A stretch of 64,000 bases of DNA, from assembly GCF_009765165.1 (NCBI RefSeq), contig NZ_VLNU01000001.1, forward strand, positions 2,796,247 to 2,860,246, read 5' to 3'. The DNA comes from Lysobacter panacisoli (lineage in GTDB: Bacteria > Pseudomonadota > Gammaproteobacteria > Xanthomonadales > Xanthomonadaceae). The position numbers and the translations under genes are program-made. This document shows, piece after piece, positions 1-9,218 of the stretch; position 1 is the first letter of the stretch, and each line of letters begins with the position of its first letter. Below the pieces are notes generated by a model. The model did not search any database and was not told where the DNA came from. It saw only the letters and a list, made by a program, of their open reading frames with translations.

Positions 1-1
1 A

Positions 2-2287
2 CAACGTTATTGGGTTGAGGCCATCGCGGCGGCCGCGTCGAACGTGATCCCGCATCCGGCCGTCGCGGCCACCGCCAGAACAACGACCGTATTGGAGACC
101 GTCATGCCGCAGTCCACGCCCTCGACCGCCGTCGCCGTCCCGACCGCCGCTACCGCCGCTCCCGGCCGTCGTGAGCGTCTCGTCGGGCAACTGCGTGGCC
201 TGTTCGAGAACGTCGCCGGCTTCGACATGGCCGATGCCGACGTCGACACCAACTTCATCGAACTCGGGCTGGACAGCCTGATGCTCACCCAGGTCGCGGT
301 GCAGTTGCAGAAGACCTTCGAGGTGCCGGTCGGATTCCGCCAGCTGATGGGCGACTGCTCCAGCCTGGACCGCCTCGCGGCGATGCTCGACGAGGCGATG
401 CCGGCCGAAGCCGCGCCGGCGCCCGTGGCGGCCGTCGTCGCTCCGGTCGCCGTCGCGCCGCCGGTCGCTGTGGCCGCGCCCATCGCGATGCCCGCGCTCG
501 ACGGCGGCAACGATTTCACCCGCCAGGTGATCGCCCAGCAGATGCAGCTGATGGCGCAGCAGCTCGCGTTGCTGTCCGGTGGCGCAGTGGCCGCGCCCGC
601 GCCGGTCGTCGCGCCGGCGCCTGTGGCGGTGGCTGCTCCGGCACCCGCGCCGGCGCCCGTCGCTGCACCGCAGCCGGTCGCAGTCGCGCCCGCGAAGCCC
701 GCCGAAGGCGAGGAAGACACCGGCGCGGTCCAGCAGAAGTACGACGTCAAGAAGGCCTTCGGTGCGATCGCGCGCATCGACAACAACGCCGACCTCGAAC
801 TCACGCCGCAGCAGAAGACGCGGCTGGACGCTTTCTTCGACCGCTACATCGCGCGCACGCGCAAGTCGAAGGAGTACACCCAGCAGCATCGCGACCGCCT
901 CGCCGATCCGCGTGTGGTCAACGGCTTCCGTCCGCTGACCAAGGAGATCGTCTACCAGATCGTGGTGGAGCGTTCGAAGGGCTCGCGCGTGATCGACCTG
1001 GACGGCAACGAGTATGTCGATGCGCTCAACGGCTTCGGCATGAGCCTGTTCGGCTGGCAGCCCGACTTCGTCCTCGACGCCGTGCGCGAGCAGCTCGACA
1101 AGGGCTACGAGATCGGACCGCAGCATCCCGTCGCCGGCGAAGTCGCCGACCTGGTGTGCGAGCTGACCGGGCACGAGCGCGCCGCGTTGTGCAACACCGG
1201 TTCCGAAGCAGTGCTTGGCGCATTGCGTGTCGCGCGCACCGTGACCGCGCGAAGCACGGTGGTGCTGTTCACCGGTTCCTACCACGGCATCGTCGATGAA
1301 GTGATCGTGCGCGGCACCAAGTCGCTGCGTGCGGTGCCGGCCGCGCCGGGCATCCTGCGCAACACCGCCGAGAACGTGCTGGTGCTCGACTACGGCACGC
1401 CCGAATCGATGGAGATCATCCGTTCGCGCGCGAAGGAGATCGCCGCGGTGCTGGTCGAGCCGGTGCAGAGTCGGCGTCTGGACTTCCGCCCGGTGGAATT
1501 CCTGAAGGAACTGCGCGAGGTGACGCGCGACAACGGCGCGCTGCTGATCTTCGACGAGGTGGTCACGGGCTTCCGCTCCAATCCGGGCGGCGTGCAGGCC
1601 ATCTTCGGCATCAAGGCCGACCTCGCGACTTACGGCAAGGTCGTCGGCGGCGGCTTCCCGATCGGCGTGATCGCCGGCAAGCGCGAGTACATGGACGCGC
1701 TCGACGGAGGCCATTGGCAGTACGGCGACGATTCGGTCCCGACGGTGGGCGTGACGTACTTCGCCGGCACCTTCGTGCGCCATCCGCTCGCGCTGGTCGC
1801 GGCGAAGGCAGTGCTTGAACACTTCAAGCGCGATGGCGGCGAGCTGCAGAAGCGTCTTAACGCCAACGCCGAAGCATTGGCTAACGACATCAACGCCTAT
1901 TGCGCGGACGTCGGCGCACCGGTTTCGGTCAAGCAGTTCGCCTCGGCGTGGAAGACCCACTGGCACGAGAACCATCCGCTGCAGGACCTGCTGTTCGCAC
2001 TGATGCGCCTGCGCGGAATCCACATCCTCGACAATTTCCCGTGCTTCATCACCACCGCGCACAGCGATGAGGACCTCGCACGCATCGCCACGGCGTTCAA
2101 GGAATCGGTCGCGGAACTGCAGGACATGGAGCTGCTGCCGCGCCACGCCGCGACGCCGCGCACGGTGATGGATGCGAGCAAGCCGGTCGTGCCGGGCGCG
2201 CGCCTCGGGCGTGAACCGGACGGCACGCCAGCCTGGTTCGTTCCCAATCCGGAGCAGCCCGGCAAGTACATGAAGGTGAGCGCATGA
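2..2287 (+). CDS. Polyketide synthase, 3' part (AT tail - ACP - aminotransferase); 5' end outside window
   Basis: The reading frame is open from base 2 and begins QRYWVEA, the usual end of a PKS acyltransferase domain. The GTG at 44 is therefore not the real start, and KS and AT must lie to the left. An acyl carrier domain follows, with the phosphopantetheine Ser of GLDSLM at 275-277. Next comes a long Ala/Pro/Val-rich linker (about 405-715), then a class III PLP aminotransferase of the glutamate-1-semialdehyde type: IFDEVVTGFR, and ATYGKVVGGG with the PLP Lys at 1637-1639. This domain order is known from the mycosubtilin/iturin and microcystin synthases, where the aminotransferase turns a carrier-bound beta-keto thioester into a beta-amino acyl chain. 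The stop overlaps the NRPS start by 4 nt, so the amino acyl product is probably handed to that protein. Substrate chain length cannot be read here. Confidence 0.9.
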   Translation, partial: QRYWVEAIAAAASNVIPHPAVAATARTTTVLETVMPQSTPSTAVAVPTAATAAPGRRERLVGQLRGLFENVAGFDMADADVDTNFIELGLDSLMLTQVAVQLQKTFEVPVGFRQLMGDCSSLDRLAAMLDEAMPAEAAPAPVAAVVAPVAVAPPVAVAAPIAMPALDGGNDFTRQVIAQQMQLMAQQLALLSGGAVAAPAPVVAPAPVAVAAPAPAPAPVAAPQPVAVAPAKPAEGEEDTGAVQQKYDVKKAFGAIARIDNNADLELTPQQKTRLDAFFDRYIARTRKSKEYTQQHRDRLADPRVVNGFRPLTKEIVYQIVVERSKGSRVIDLDGNEYVDALNGFGMSLFGWQPDFVLDAVREQLDKGYEIGPQHPVAGEVADLVCELTGHERAALCNTGSEAVLGALRVARTVTARSTVVLFTGSYHGIVDEVIVRGTKSLRAVPAAPGILRNTAENVLVLDYGTPESMEIIRSRAKEIAAVLVEPVQSRRLDFRPVEFLKELREVTRDNGALLIFDEVVTGFRSNPGGVQAIFGIKADLATYGKVVGGGFPIGVIAGKREYMDALDGGHWQYGDDSVPTVGVTYFAGTFVRHPLALVAAKAVLEHFKRDGGELQKRLNANAEALANDINAYCADVGAPVSVKQFASAWKTHWHENHPLQDLLFALMRLRGIHILDNFPCFITTAHSDEDLARIATAFKESVAELQDMELLPRHAATPRTVMDASKPVVPGARLGREPDGTPAWFVPNPEQPGKYMKVSA

Positions 2288-5200
2288 ATGCAATGGTGCT
2301 GGACAAGGCCGGCGGCGCCAGTACGACGGTCGACTACGATCCCTTCGCCGACGGTCCGTTGTCGCGCGTCGCGCCGACCACCGAACCGCAGCGCGAGGTA
2401 TGGCTGGCCGACCGGCTCGGGCGCGATGCCTCGCTGGCGTACAACGAGTCGATCTCGCTGGACTTCCGCGGCCCGCTCGACGTGGCCGCGCTGCGTTCCG
2501 CGCTGAACGCGCTGGTCGGACGTCACGACATCCTGCGCGCGAACTTCGGCCCGGACGGCAAGACGCTGTGCGTCGGCGATGCGCGCGATATCGAGCTGCC
2601 GCTGATCGACCTGTCCGCGCTCGACGCCGACACGCGCGCGCAACGCATCGCCGCGCACGCGCGCGAGGTGGTGGAAGCACCGTTCGATCTCGACCACGGC
2701 TCGCTGCTGCGCAGCGAGCTTCTGCGCCTGTCCGCCAACGAACACCTGCTTGTGCTCACCGCGCATCACATCGTCTGCGACGGCTGGTCGTGGTGGGTGA
2801 TCGTGCGTGAGCTCGGCACGCTGTACACGCAGGCGCTGGGTCAGCAGGCCGCGCCGCTGCCGGCGGCGGAATCGTTCGCCGATTACGCGCTGGCCGAAGC
2901 CGAGCACCCGCACGGCGCGGCCTTCCGCGCCGACGAGGCCTACTGGCTGCAGCGCTTCGCCGACAGCGGCCCGATCCTCGACCTGCCCACCGATCGCGCG
3001 CGACCGTCGCGTCGTACGTTCCCGTCGGTGCGCGAGGATCATCTGCTCGACAACGACCTCGTCGCCGCGATCCGCCGCCTCGGCGCGCGGCAAGGCGCGA
3101 GCCTGTTCGCGACGCTGCTCGCCGGTTTCGCCGGCCTGCTGTCGCGCCTGACTTCGCAGAACGACGTGGTCATCGGGATTCCCGCCGCGGGCCAGTCGGT
3201 GGACGGCCACGACCATCTGGTCGGCCATTGCGTGAACCTGCTGCCGCTGCGCTTCGAACTGGATCCGTCGCAGCCGTTCGAACTCGCACTCACGCAGGCG
3301 CAGTCCACGCTGCTCGATTCGATCGAGCACCAGCGCTACACCTTCGGCACGCTGCTCAAGAAGCTGCCGCTGCAGCGCGATCCCGCGCGCCTGCCGCTGT
3401 GCAGCGTGATGTTCAACATCGACCAGGCGATGGACCAGGAGAGCACCGGCTTCCACGGCCTGGGCATGCGCCTGATCACCAATCCGCGCAGCTACGAGAA
3501 CTTCGAACTGTTCGTCAACGCGGTACAGGTGCAGGGCGGCATGCGCCTGGAGTGCCAGTACAACACCGACCTGTTCGACAACGCGACGATCCGCCGCTGG
3601 ATGGCCGCGTACGAAACCCTGCTGCGCGCGGCCGTCGCGCGCCCGGACCTCGCGTTCGGTCGTCTGTCGGTGGTGTCGGAGGACGCGCGTGCGGAACTGG
3701 TCGCGCTGCAGCCCGAAGCGACGCCGTTCGATCGCGAATGCCGCATGCACGAGTCGTTCGAGCGCCAGTGCGACCGTACGCCGGATCGCATCGCGGTCGA
3801 GTTCAATGGCGAGTCCGTGCGCTACGACGCGCTGGAGGCGCGCGCCAACCGCATCGCGCATTTGCTGCGCGCACGCGGCGTGCATCGCGGCACGCTGGTC
3901 GGGCTGGTGCTCGATCGCGGCGTGGACATGCTCGCAGGCCTGCTGGGCGTGCTCAAGGCCGGCGCGGGCTACGTTCCACTCGATCCCAATTTCCCCGCCG
4001 AGCGCCTGGCCTACATGGCTGGCGACGCGGGCCTGGCCGCTTTGCTGACGACCAGCAAGCATGCCGGTCACTTCGACCTGCGCGGCCGTCCGGTGCTGTC
4101 GCTCGACGAACTGGACGACGAACTCGCCGCGCAGCCGGCCACGCGCATCGGTCGCGACGACGGCGCGGCGCAGGCCGAATCGGTCGCCTATGTCATCTAC
4201 ACCTCCGGCTCCACCGGCCGTCCGAAGGGCGTGCAGGTGCCGCACCGCGCGGTCAGCAACTTCCTTGTCAGCATGGCGCGCGAACCGGGGCTTGGCGCGG
4301 ACGATCGACTGGTCGCGGTGACCACGCTGTCGTTCGACATCGCGGTACTCGAACTGCTGCTGCCTCTGAGCGTGGGCGCGCGGATCGTGCTGGCCGACCG
4401 GATCACCGCCGCCGACGGTGTCGCGCTGAAGGCGCTGATCGCCAGCAGCGGTGCGACCGTGATGCAGGCGACGCCGGCCTCGTGGCGGTTGCTGCTCGAC
4501 GCGGACTGGAAGGGCGATGCGACGTTCAAGATCCTGTGCGGCGGCGAAGCGCTGCCGCAGGATCTCGCCGCGCAGCTGCTGCAGCGCTGCAGTTCGCTGT
4601 GGAACGTGTATGGCCCGACCGAGACGACCGTGTGGTCGACCTGCTCGCGCGTGGTCGCGGCGGAGGCGGGGAAGAACCTCGACATCAACATCGGCCGTCC
4701 GATCGCGAACACGCAGGTGTGGATCCTCGATCCGCGCGGCGAGCTGTGCCCGCTCGGCGTGCCGGGCGAAATCTGGATCGGTGGCGACGGCGTCACCCAG
4801 GGCTACCTCAATCGTCCCGAACTGACCTCCGAGCGTTTCGTCGACGATCCGTTCTCGAGCGCGAATGGTGCACTGCTGTATCGCACCGGCGACCGTGGCC
4901 GCTGGCGCGCCGATGGCGTGCTAGAACACCAGGGGCGCCTGGATTTCCAGGTGAAGGTGCGCGGCTACCGCATCGAACTGGGCGAGATCGAAGCGCTGCT
5001 CGCGGCGCATGCGCAGGTCGCGCGCACCGTCGTGGTCGCGCGCGAGGATCGTCCGGGCGACGTGCGCCTCGTGGCGTACGTGGTGGCCGAGCGCGGTGCA
5101 TCGCTCGACGATGCGGCGCTGGCGTCGTACCTGAAGGGGTCGCTGCCGGACTACATGATCCCGCAGCACATCATGTTCCTCGACGAGATCCCGCTGCTTC

Positions 5201-8200
5201 CCAACGGCAAGATCGACCGCAAGTCGCTGCCGGTGCCGGACATGGCGGTCAAGCTGGCGGGCGAACGCGTCGCGCCGCGCAACGCGCTGGAGCGCACCAT
5301 CGCCGACGCGATGGCGCAGGTGCTCGGCGTGGCGGAAGTGGGCGTGGACGATGATTTCTTCTCGCTCGGCGGCCACTCGCTGCTAGCCGCGCAGCTGACC
5401 TCGCGCATCAACAAGGAGCTGGGCATCGCGCTGTCGCTGCGTGCGCTGTTCGACGGCCCGACCGTCGCGAAGCTCGCGCGCATGGTGCAGGGCATCGATG
5501 GCGAGGCCGTGCCCAAGCGCGAGCCGATCAAGCCGCTCGCCGACCGCACGCGCGGGCCGATGTCGGTGATGCAGGAGCGCCTGTACCTGCTGGAACAGTT
5601 CAATCCCGGCCAGATCACCTACAACACGCCCAGTGCGCATCGCCTGCGTGGACCGTTGCAGCTGGACGCGTTCCAGAGTGCGATCGACGCGATGGTCCAG
5701 CGCCAGAGCGTGTTGCGCACGACCATCGGCCTGGTCGATGGCGAGCCGATGCAGATCGTGCACGACGTGGTCGATGTCGACATCACCGACGTCGTCGACG
5801 TCAGTCACCTGCCCAGGGACGAACGCGAAGCGGAAGTCTCGCGCCGCATGGACGCGCTGATCCAGACGCCGTTCGAGCTCGACCGCGCGCCGCTGATCAA
5901 GTCGCGGCTGTTCCGGCTTGGGCCGGAAGAGCACGTATGGTTCTTCATGACCCACCACCTGATCTGGGACGGCTGGTCGTTCGACCTGATGTACACCGAC
6001 ATGGCCGAGCTGTACGCCGCGCAGCTGGAAGGCCGCGAAGCGAAGCTGCCCGAGCTGACGGTGTCGTATGCGGATTTCTCGGCCTGGCACCACGAATGGC
6101 TGCAGGGGCCGGAGTACGCGAAGCAGCTTGCGTTCTGGCGCGAGCGCCTCGGTGGCGCGGGGCAGGGCGTGGAAGCGCTGCCGACCGACATGCCGCGTCG
6201 TCCGGGCATGTCCGGGCGCGGTGTGACGCATCGCATCGTGGTCGCGCAGGACGTGACCAGTGCGCTGCACGACACCGCCAAGCAGGTCGACGCGACGCTG
6301 TACATGGTGCTGCTGACCGCGTACTTCGCGCTGATCAGTCGCACGTCCGGCCTGCGCGAACTGATCCTCGGCACGCCGGTGCGTGGCCGCAACACGGCCG
6401 AGGTGGAGAACCTGATGGGGTACTTCACCAGCCTGTTGCCGCTGCGCATGGATATCGATCCGTCGATGACCTTCGCAGAAGCCGTGAAGAAGGTGAAGGA
6501 TGTGGTGCTCGACAGCTTCGCGCATCCGGACATCCGCCTGGAGGATCTGGTGCGCGAGTTGAGCGTGCGCAGTCGCGAAGGCGGCGCGGTGCTCTACCAC
6601 GCGCTGTTCTCGTTCCAGGACATCCGCCAGCGCGTGTGCGACTGGGGTCCGCTCACGCACGAGCGCTATCCGGTGTTCCAGACCGCGTCCACGCAGGACC
6701 TGGGCCTGTGGTTTGTCGAGCAGGACACGGGCCTGTCCGGCGGTTTCATCTACAACGCCGACATCTTCCTCGACGAGACCGCGGCGCTGCTTCGCGACCG
6801 TTACGTCGCCGTGCTCAAGGCGCTGGGCCGCGATCCGTCGCTCACGCTGGAACAGATCACGCAGTTCGATGATGGCCAGCCGCTGCAGTTCGGTCGCAGC
6901 ATCGACGAGGTGCCGGTCGCATCCACGCCGGAAGCGGTCGCGCTGCGCGCCGATGATGCGCTGGGCGACGAGCTCGATCCGCTCGGCACGAAGCTGCTCG
7001 AGATCTGGCGCGACCTGCTGCGCAATCCGGCGATCGGCCCGGACGATGACTTCTTCTCGCTCGGGGGACATTCGTTGCAGGCGGTGCAGATGTTCCACCG
7101 CTTCAACCGCGAGACCGGCATCAACCTGCCCCTGGCGACGCTGCTGACCGCGCGCACCGTGCGCGCGCTCGCGTACGAGTACCACCGCGCTGGTGCCGAT
7201 TCCGAGTCGCACGACGACGAAGCGCGCCCGGATCCGTGGGCGCCGCTGGTGGCGATCCGCCCGCAGGGCGAGCAGCTTCCGCTGTTCCTGGTGCATGCGG
7301 TCGGCGGCAACGTGCTCAACTACCGGCCGCTCGCCGACGCGATGCCCGCGGGCATCCCGGTGTACGGCCTGCAGGCGCTGGGGCTCGATGGACGCACCGC
7401 GCCGATCGACAGCGTCGAGAAGATGGCCGAACGCTACGTGCGCGAGATCCGTGCCGTGCAGCCGCACGGTCCGTACCACCTCGCGGGCGGTTCGATGGGC
7501 GGCATCATCGCCTACGAGATGGCGCAGCAACTGGCCGACGCGGGCGAGACGGTCGGTCTGCTCGGCCTGGTCGATACCTCGGCGGAGTTCGGCATCCGTT
7601 ATCGCGACGAAGCACGGCGTGGACTGTCCGCGCGCGTGCAGCGGCTGCGCCGGCGCATGCAGGGACAGTCGCTGGGCGAGCGCATCGCCACCATCGGCGG
7701 TGTGGTCAATGGACGCTTGCAGGCGCGTCAGATGCGCCAGCAGGCCGATCAGGCGCGTGAGGCCGGTGAGGCGTTGCCGCACAACGTGCGCTACGCGGAG
7801 CTCGAAGCCACGCACATGCGCGCGTACGTGAAGTACGTGGTGCGTCCTTACCCGCATTCGATGGTGCTGTTCCGCGCTGCCGAACAGCCGCCGGAACTGC
7901 GCGACAAGCCGTCGCTGGGCTGGGAGCACATGGTCGGCGGCGTCGAAGTGGTGTCGATCCCGGGCGATCACCGCGTGATGATCGAATCCCCCGCGCTGGT
8001 GACCAAGCTGAGCGCGGCGATCCTGCGCGCGCAAGGGCGCGAGGAAGCGCAGGAAGCGGCATGGAACGCGCCGCAGGCCGACATCGAGGACGCGCAGGCG
8101 GTGCAGGGCGATGATCCGCGTGCGACCTACCTGCGTGCGCTGTGGAAGGAGTTGCTGGGCGTGGACGTTACCCCGGACGACAACTTCTTCGACCTCGGCG

Positions 8201-8412
8201 GAAACTCCATGCTCGCCGTGCAGATGTCCAGTCGTGTCGCGAAGGACACCGGCGTTCGCATCCAGCTGATGCGCCTGGCGGCACAGAACCTCGCGCAGAT
8301 CGCCGCGGACCTGCCCGTGCAGTTCAGCCGCGAGGAGAAGCCGAGCGGTGTCGGTGCGCGGATGGCGCGGCAGATGAAGCGCCTGCTGCGCACGCCGGGG
8401 ACGGTGGAATGA
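2284..8412 (+). CDS. Nonribosomal peptide synthetase, C-A-T-C-T-TE-T
   Basis: This 2042-residue cytosolic assembly-line protein has these domains in order: condensation (about 15-450, HHIVCDG near 161); adenylation (about 465-985, YTSGSTGRPKG near 638, VYGPTETT, YRTGDRGRW, NGKIDR); carrier (Ser in GGHSL near 1031); second condensation (about 1085-1530, HHLIWDG near 1224); carrier (GGHSL near 1596); thioesterase (about 1650-1890, GGSMGG near 1736); and a third carrier (GGNSM near 1974). Aligned by eye to GrsA, the ten A-domain specificity residues read D-I-L-Q-L-G-V-V-W-K, close to the published glycine code. The second C-T pair has no adenylation domain, and a carrier follows the thioesterase; both are unusual. 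ATG overlaps the PKS stop, and the stop overlaps the next start, so translation is coupled. The product is not recognised. Confidence 0.93.
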   Translation: MNAMVLDKAGGASTTVDYDPFADGPLSRVAPTTEPQREVWLADRLGRDASLAYNESISLDFRGPLDVAALRSALNALVGRHDILRANFGPDGKTLCVGDARDIELPLIDLSALDADTRAQRIAAHAREVVEAPFDLDHGSLLRSELLRLSANEHLLVLTAHHIVCDGWSWWVIVRELGTLYTQALGQQAAPLPAAESFADYALAEAEHPHGAAFRADEAYWLQRFADSGPILDLPTDRARPSRRTFPSVREDHLLDNDLVAAIRRLGARQGASLFATLLAGFAGLLSRLTSQNDVVIGIPAAGQSVDGHDHLVGHCVNLLPLRFELDPSQPFELALTQAQSTLLDSIEHQRYTFGTLLKKLPLQRDPARLPLCSVMFNIDQAMDQESTGFHGLGMRLITNPRSYENFELFVNAVQVQGGMRLECQYNTDLFDNATIRRWMAAYETLLRAAVARPDLAFGRLSVVSEDARAELVALQPEATPFDRECRMHESFERQCDRTPDRIAVEFNGESVRYDALEARANRIAHLLRARGVHRGTLVGLVLDRGVDMLAGLLGVLKAGAGYVPLDPNFPAERLAYMAGDAGLAALLTTSKHAGHFDLRGRPVLSLDELDDELAAQPATRIGRDDGAAQAESVAYVIYTSGSTGRPKGVQVPHRAVSNFLVSMAREPGLGADDRLVAVTTLSFDIAVLELLLPLSVGARIVLADRITAADGVALKALIASSGATVMQATPASWRLLLDADWKGDATFKILCGGEALPQDLAAQLLQRCSSLWNVYGPTETTVWSTCSRVVAAEAGKNLDINIGRPIANTQVWILDPRGELCPLGVPGEIWIGGDGVTQGYLNRPELTSERFVDDPFSSANGALLYRTGDRGRWRADGVLEHQGRLDFQVKVRGYRIELGEIEALLAAHAQVARTVVVAREDRPGDVRLVAYVVAERGASLDDAALASYLKGSLPDYMIPQHIMFLDEIPLLPNGKIDRKSLPVPDMAVKLAGERVAPRNALERTIADAMAQVLGVAEVGVDDDFFSLGGHSLLAAQLTSRINKELGIALSLRALFDGPTVAKLARMVQGIDGEAVPKREPIKPLADRTRGPMSVMQERLYLLEQFNPGQITYNTPSAHRLRGPLQLDAFQSAIDAMVQRQSVLRTTIGLVDGEPMQIVHDVVDVDITDVVDVSHLPRDEREAEVSRRMDALIQTPFELDRAPLIKSRLFRLGPEEHVWFFMTHHLIWDGWSFDLMYTDMAELYAAQLEGREAKLPELTVSYADFSAWHHEWLQGPEYAKQLAFWRERLGGAGQGVEALPTDMPRRPGMSGRGVTHRIVVAQDVTSALHDTAKQVDATLYMVLLTAYFALISRTSGLRELILGTPVRGRNTAEVENLMGYFTSLLPLRMDIDPSMTFAEAVKKVKDVVLDSFAHPDIRLEDLVRELSVRSREGGAVLYHALFSFQDIRQRVCDWGPLTHERYPVFQTASTQDLGLWFVEQDTGLSGGFIYNADIFLDETAALLRDRYVAVLKALGRDPSLTLEQITQFDDGQPLQFGRSIDEVPVASTPEAVALRADDALGDELDPLGTKLLEIWRDLLRNPAIGPDDDFFSLGGHSLQAVQMFHRFNRETGINLPLATLLTARTVRALAYEYHRAGADSESHDDEARPDPWAPLVAIRPQGEQLPLFLVHAVGGNVLNYRPLADAMPAGIPVYGLQALGLDGRTAPIDSVEKMAERYVREIRAVQPHGPYHLAGGSMGGIIAYEMAQQLADAGETVGLLGLVDTSAEFGIRYRDEARRGLSARVQRLRRRMQGQSLGERIATIGGVVNGRLQARQMRQQADQAREAGEALPHNVRYAELEATHMRAYVKYVVRPYPHSMVLFRAAEQPPELRDKPSLGWEHMVGGVEVVSIPGDHRVMIESPALVTKLSAAILRAQGREEAQEAAWNAPQADIEDAQAVQGDDPRATYLRALWKELLGVDVTPDDNFFDLGGNSMLAVQMSSRVAKDTGVRIQLMRLAAQNLAQIAADLPVQFSREEKPSGVGARMARQMKRLLRTPGTVE

Positions 8413-9218
8413 GCGCGCCGTTCTTCTTCGGCGAACACGGCCGCACGCTGTTCGGGTTGTTGCACGGACCCGCGGACGACGCGGTCGAGCCGGCGAGTGG
8501 CCTGCTGCTGTGTGCGCCGCTGCTGCAGGACGGCATCCGCAGCCATCGCGCGATGTGGGCCCTCGGCGAAGCGGTGGGGCACTTCGGCATTCCGACGCTG
8601 ACCTTCGACTGGTACGGAACCGGTGATTCGGCCGGTGAGGACCGCGAGCTTAGTGTTCCGGGCATGCTTGCCGATCTCGACACCGCTGCCGCGGCATTGC
8701 GCCAGCGTGGCGGTTCACCGCAGCTGCAATGGCTGGGCCTGCGCAGCGCGGCGATCCCGCTGCTCGCGTACCTGGCGCAGCAGCGTAACGCGGTCGATGT
8801 GGTGTTGTGGGATCCGCAACTCGACGGACGCCGGCTGGTCGATGGCTGGCGTGAACAGCATCGCCAGCAACTCCACGAAAGCGGTCGCTACGTCAACGCG
8901 AAGCATGAAGCCGATGCGGACGATCTGCTCGGATTCGCGGTGGAGCCATCGCTGCTCGCCGAGCTCGCCGTGATCGATGCGACGCGCCTTGTGTTGCCCA
9001 GCGGCAGCCGCGTGCGCATGGCGGTGTGGGAAATGGACGAAGAGCTCGACCGCTTCGCCCAGGCGCAGCGCGCCAATGGCGTGTCTGTCGAGGCCGTGCT
9101 GCTCGATGAAGGCGAACGTCCCGAATGGAACGTGCCGTCGCGATTCGGTGGACAGGTGTTCCCGCGTCGCGCCGTCGCACAACTGGCGCAGCGCATGACC
9201 GCACAGGTGCCGTGGTGA
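8409..9218 (+). CDS. Alpha/beta-hydrolase-like protein, exosortase-A-locus type
   Basis: This 269-residue soluble protein resembles the hydrolases that accompany exosortase-A/exopolysaccharide loci: LLCAPLLQDGIRSHR near the N-terminus and TFDWYGTGDSAG after the second strand. At the expected nucleophile elbow it reads GLRSAA (Ser about residue 113), not a standard GxSxG, and no convincing catalytic His follows. It may be a weak or inactive hydrolase, or an acyl carrier or acyl transfer helper. ATGA overlap with the NRPS and a 4-nt overlap with the next hydrolase place all three in one translational unit. A role as an editing thioesterase for the PKS/NRPS is possible, but that is inference from position. 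Confidence 0.75.
   Translation: MSAPFFFGEHGRTLFGLLHGPADDAVEPASGLLLCAPLLQDGIRSHRAMWALGEAVGHFGIPTLTFDWYGTGDSAGEDRELSVPGMLADLDTAAAALRQRGGSPQLQWLGLRSAAIPLLAYLAQQRNAVDVVLWDPQLDGRRLVDGWREQHRQQLHESGRYVNAKHEADADDLLGFAVEPSLLAELAVIDATRLVLPSGSRVRMAVWEMDEELDRFAQAQRANGVSVEAVLLDEGERPEWNVPSRFGGQVFPRRAVAQLAQRMTAQVPW

Noticed and set aside
7..804. 265-aa Ala/Gly/Thr-rich open frame on the minus strand
   Set aside because: It is the antisense of the PKS ACP and its Ala/Pro linker; composition mirrors the + strand codons and no motif is present.
1897..4245. 782-aa open frame on the minus strand, and a similar 883-aa one at 5383-8034
   Set aside because: Both lie antisense to the PKS and NRPS; long open antisense frames are expected in GC-rich coding DNA. 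They are Arg/Gln/His-rich with no domain.
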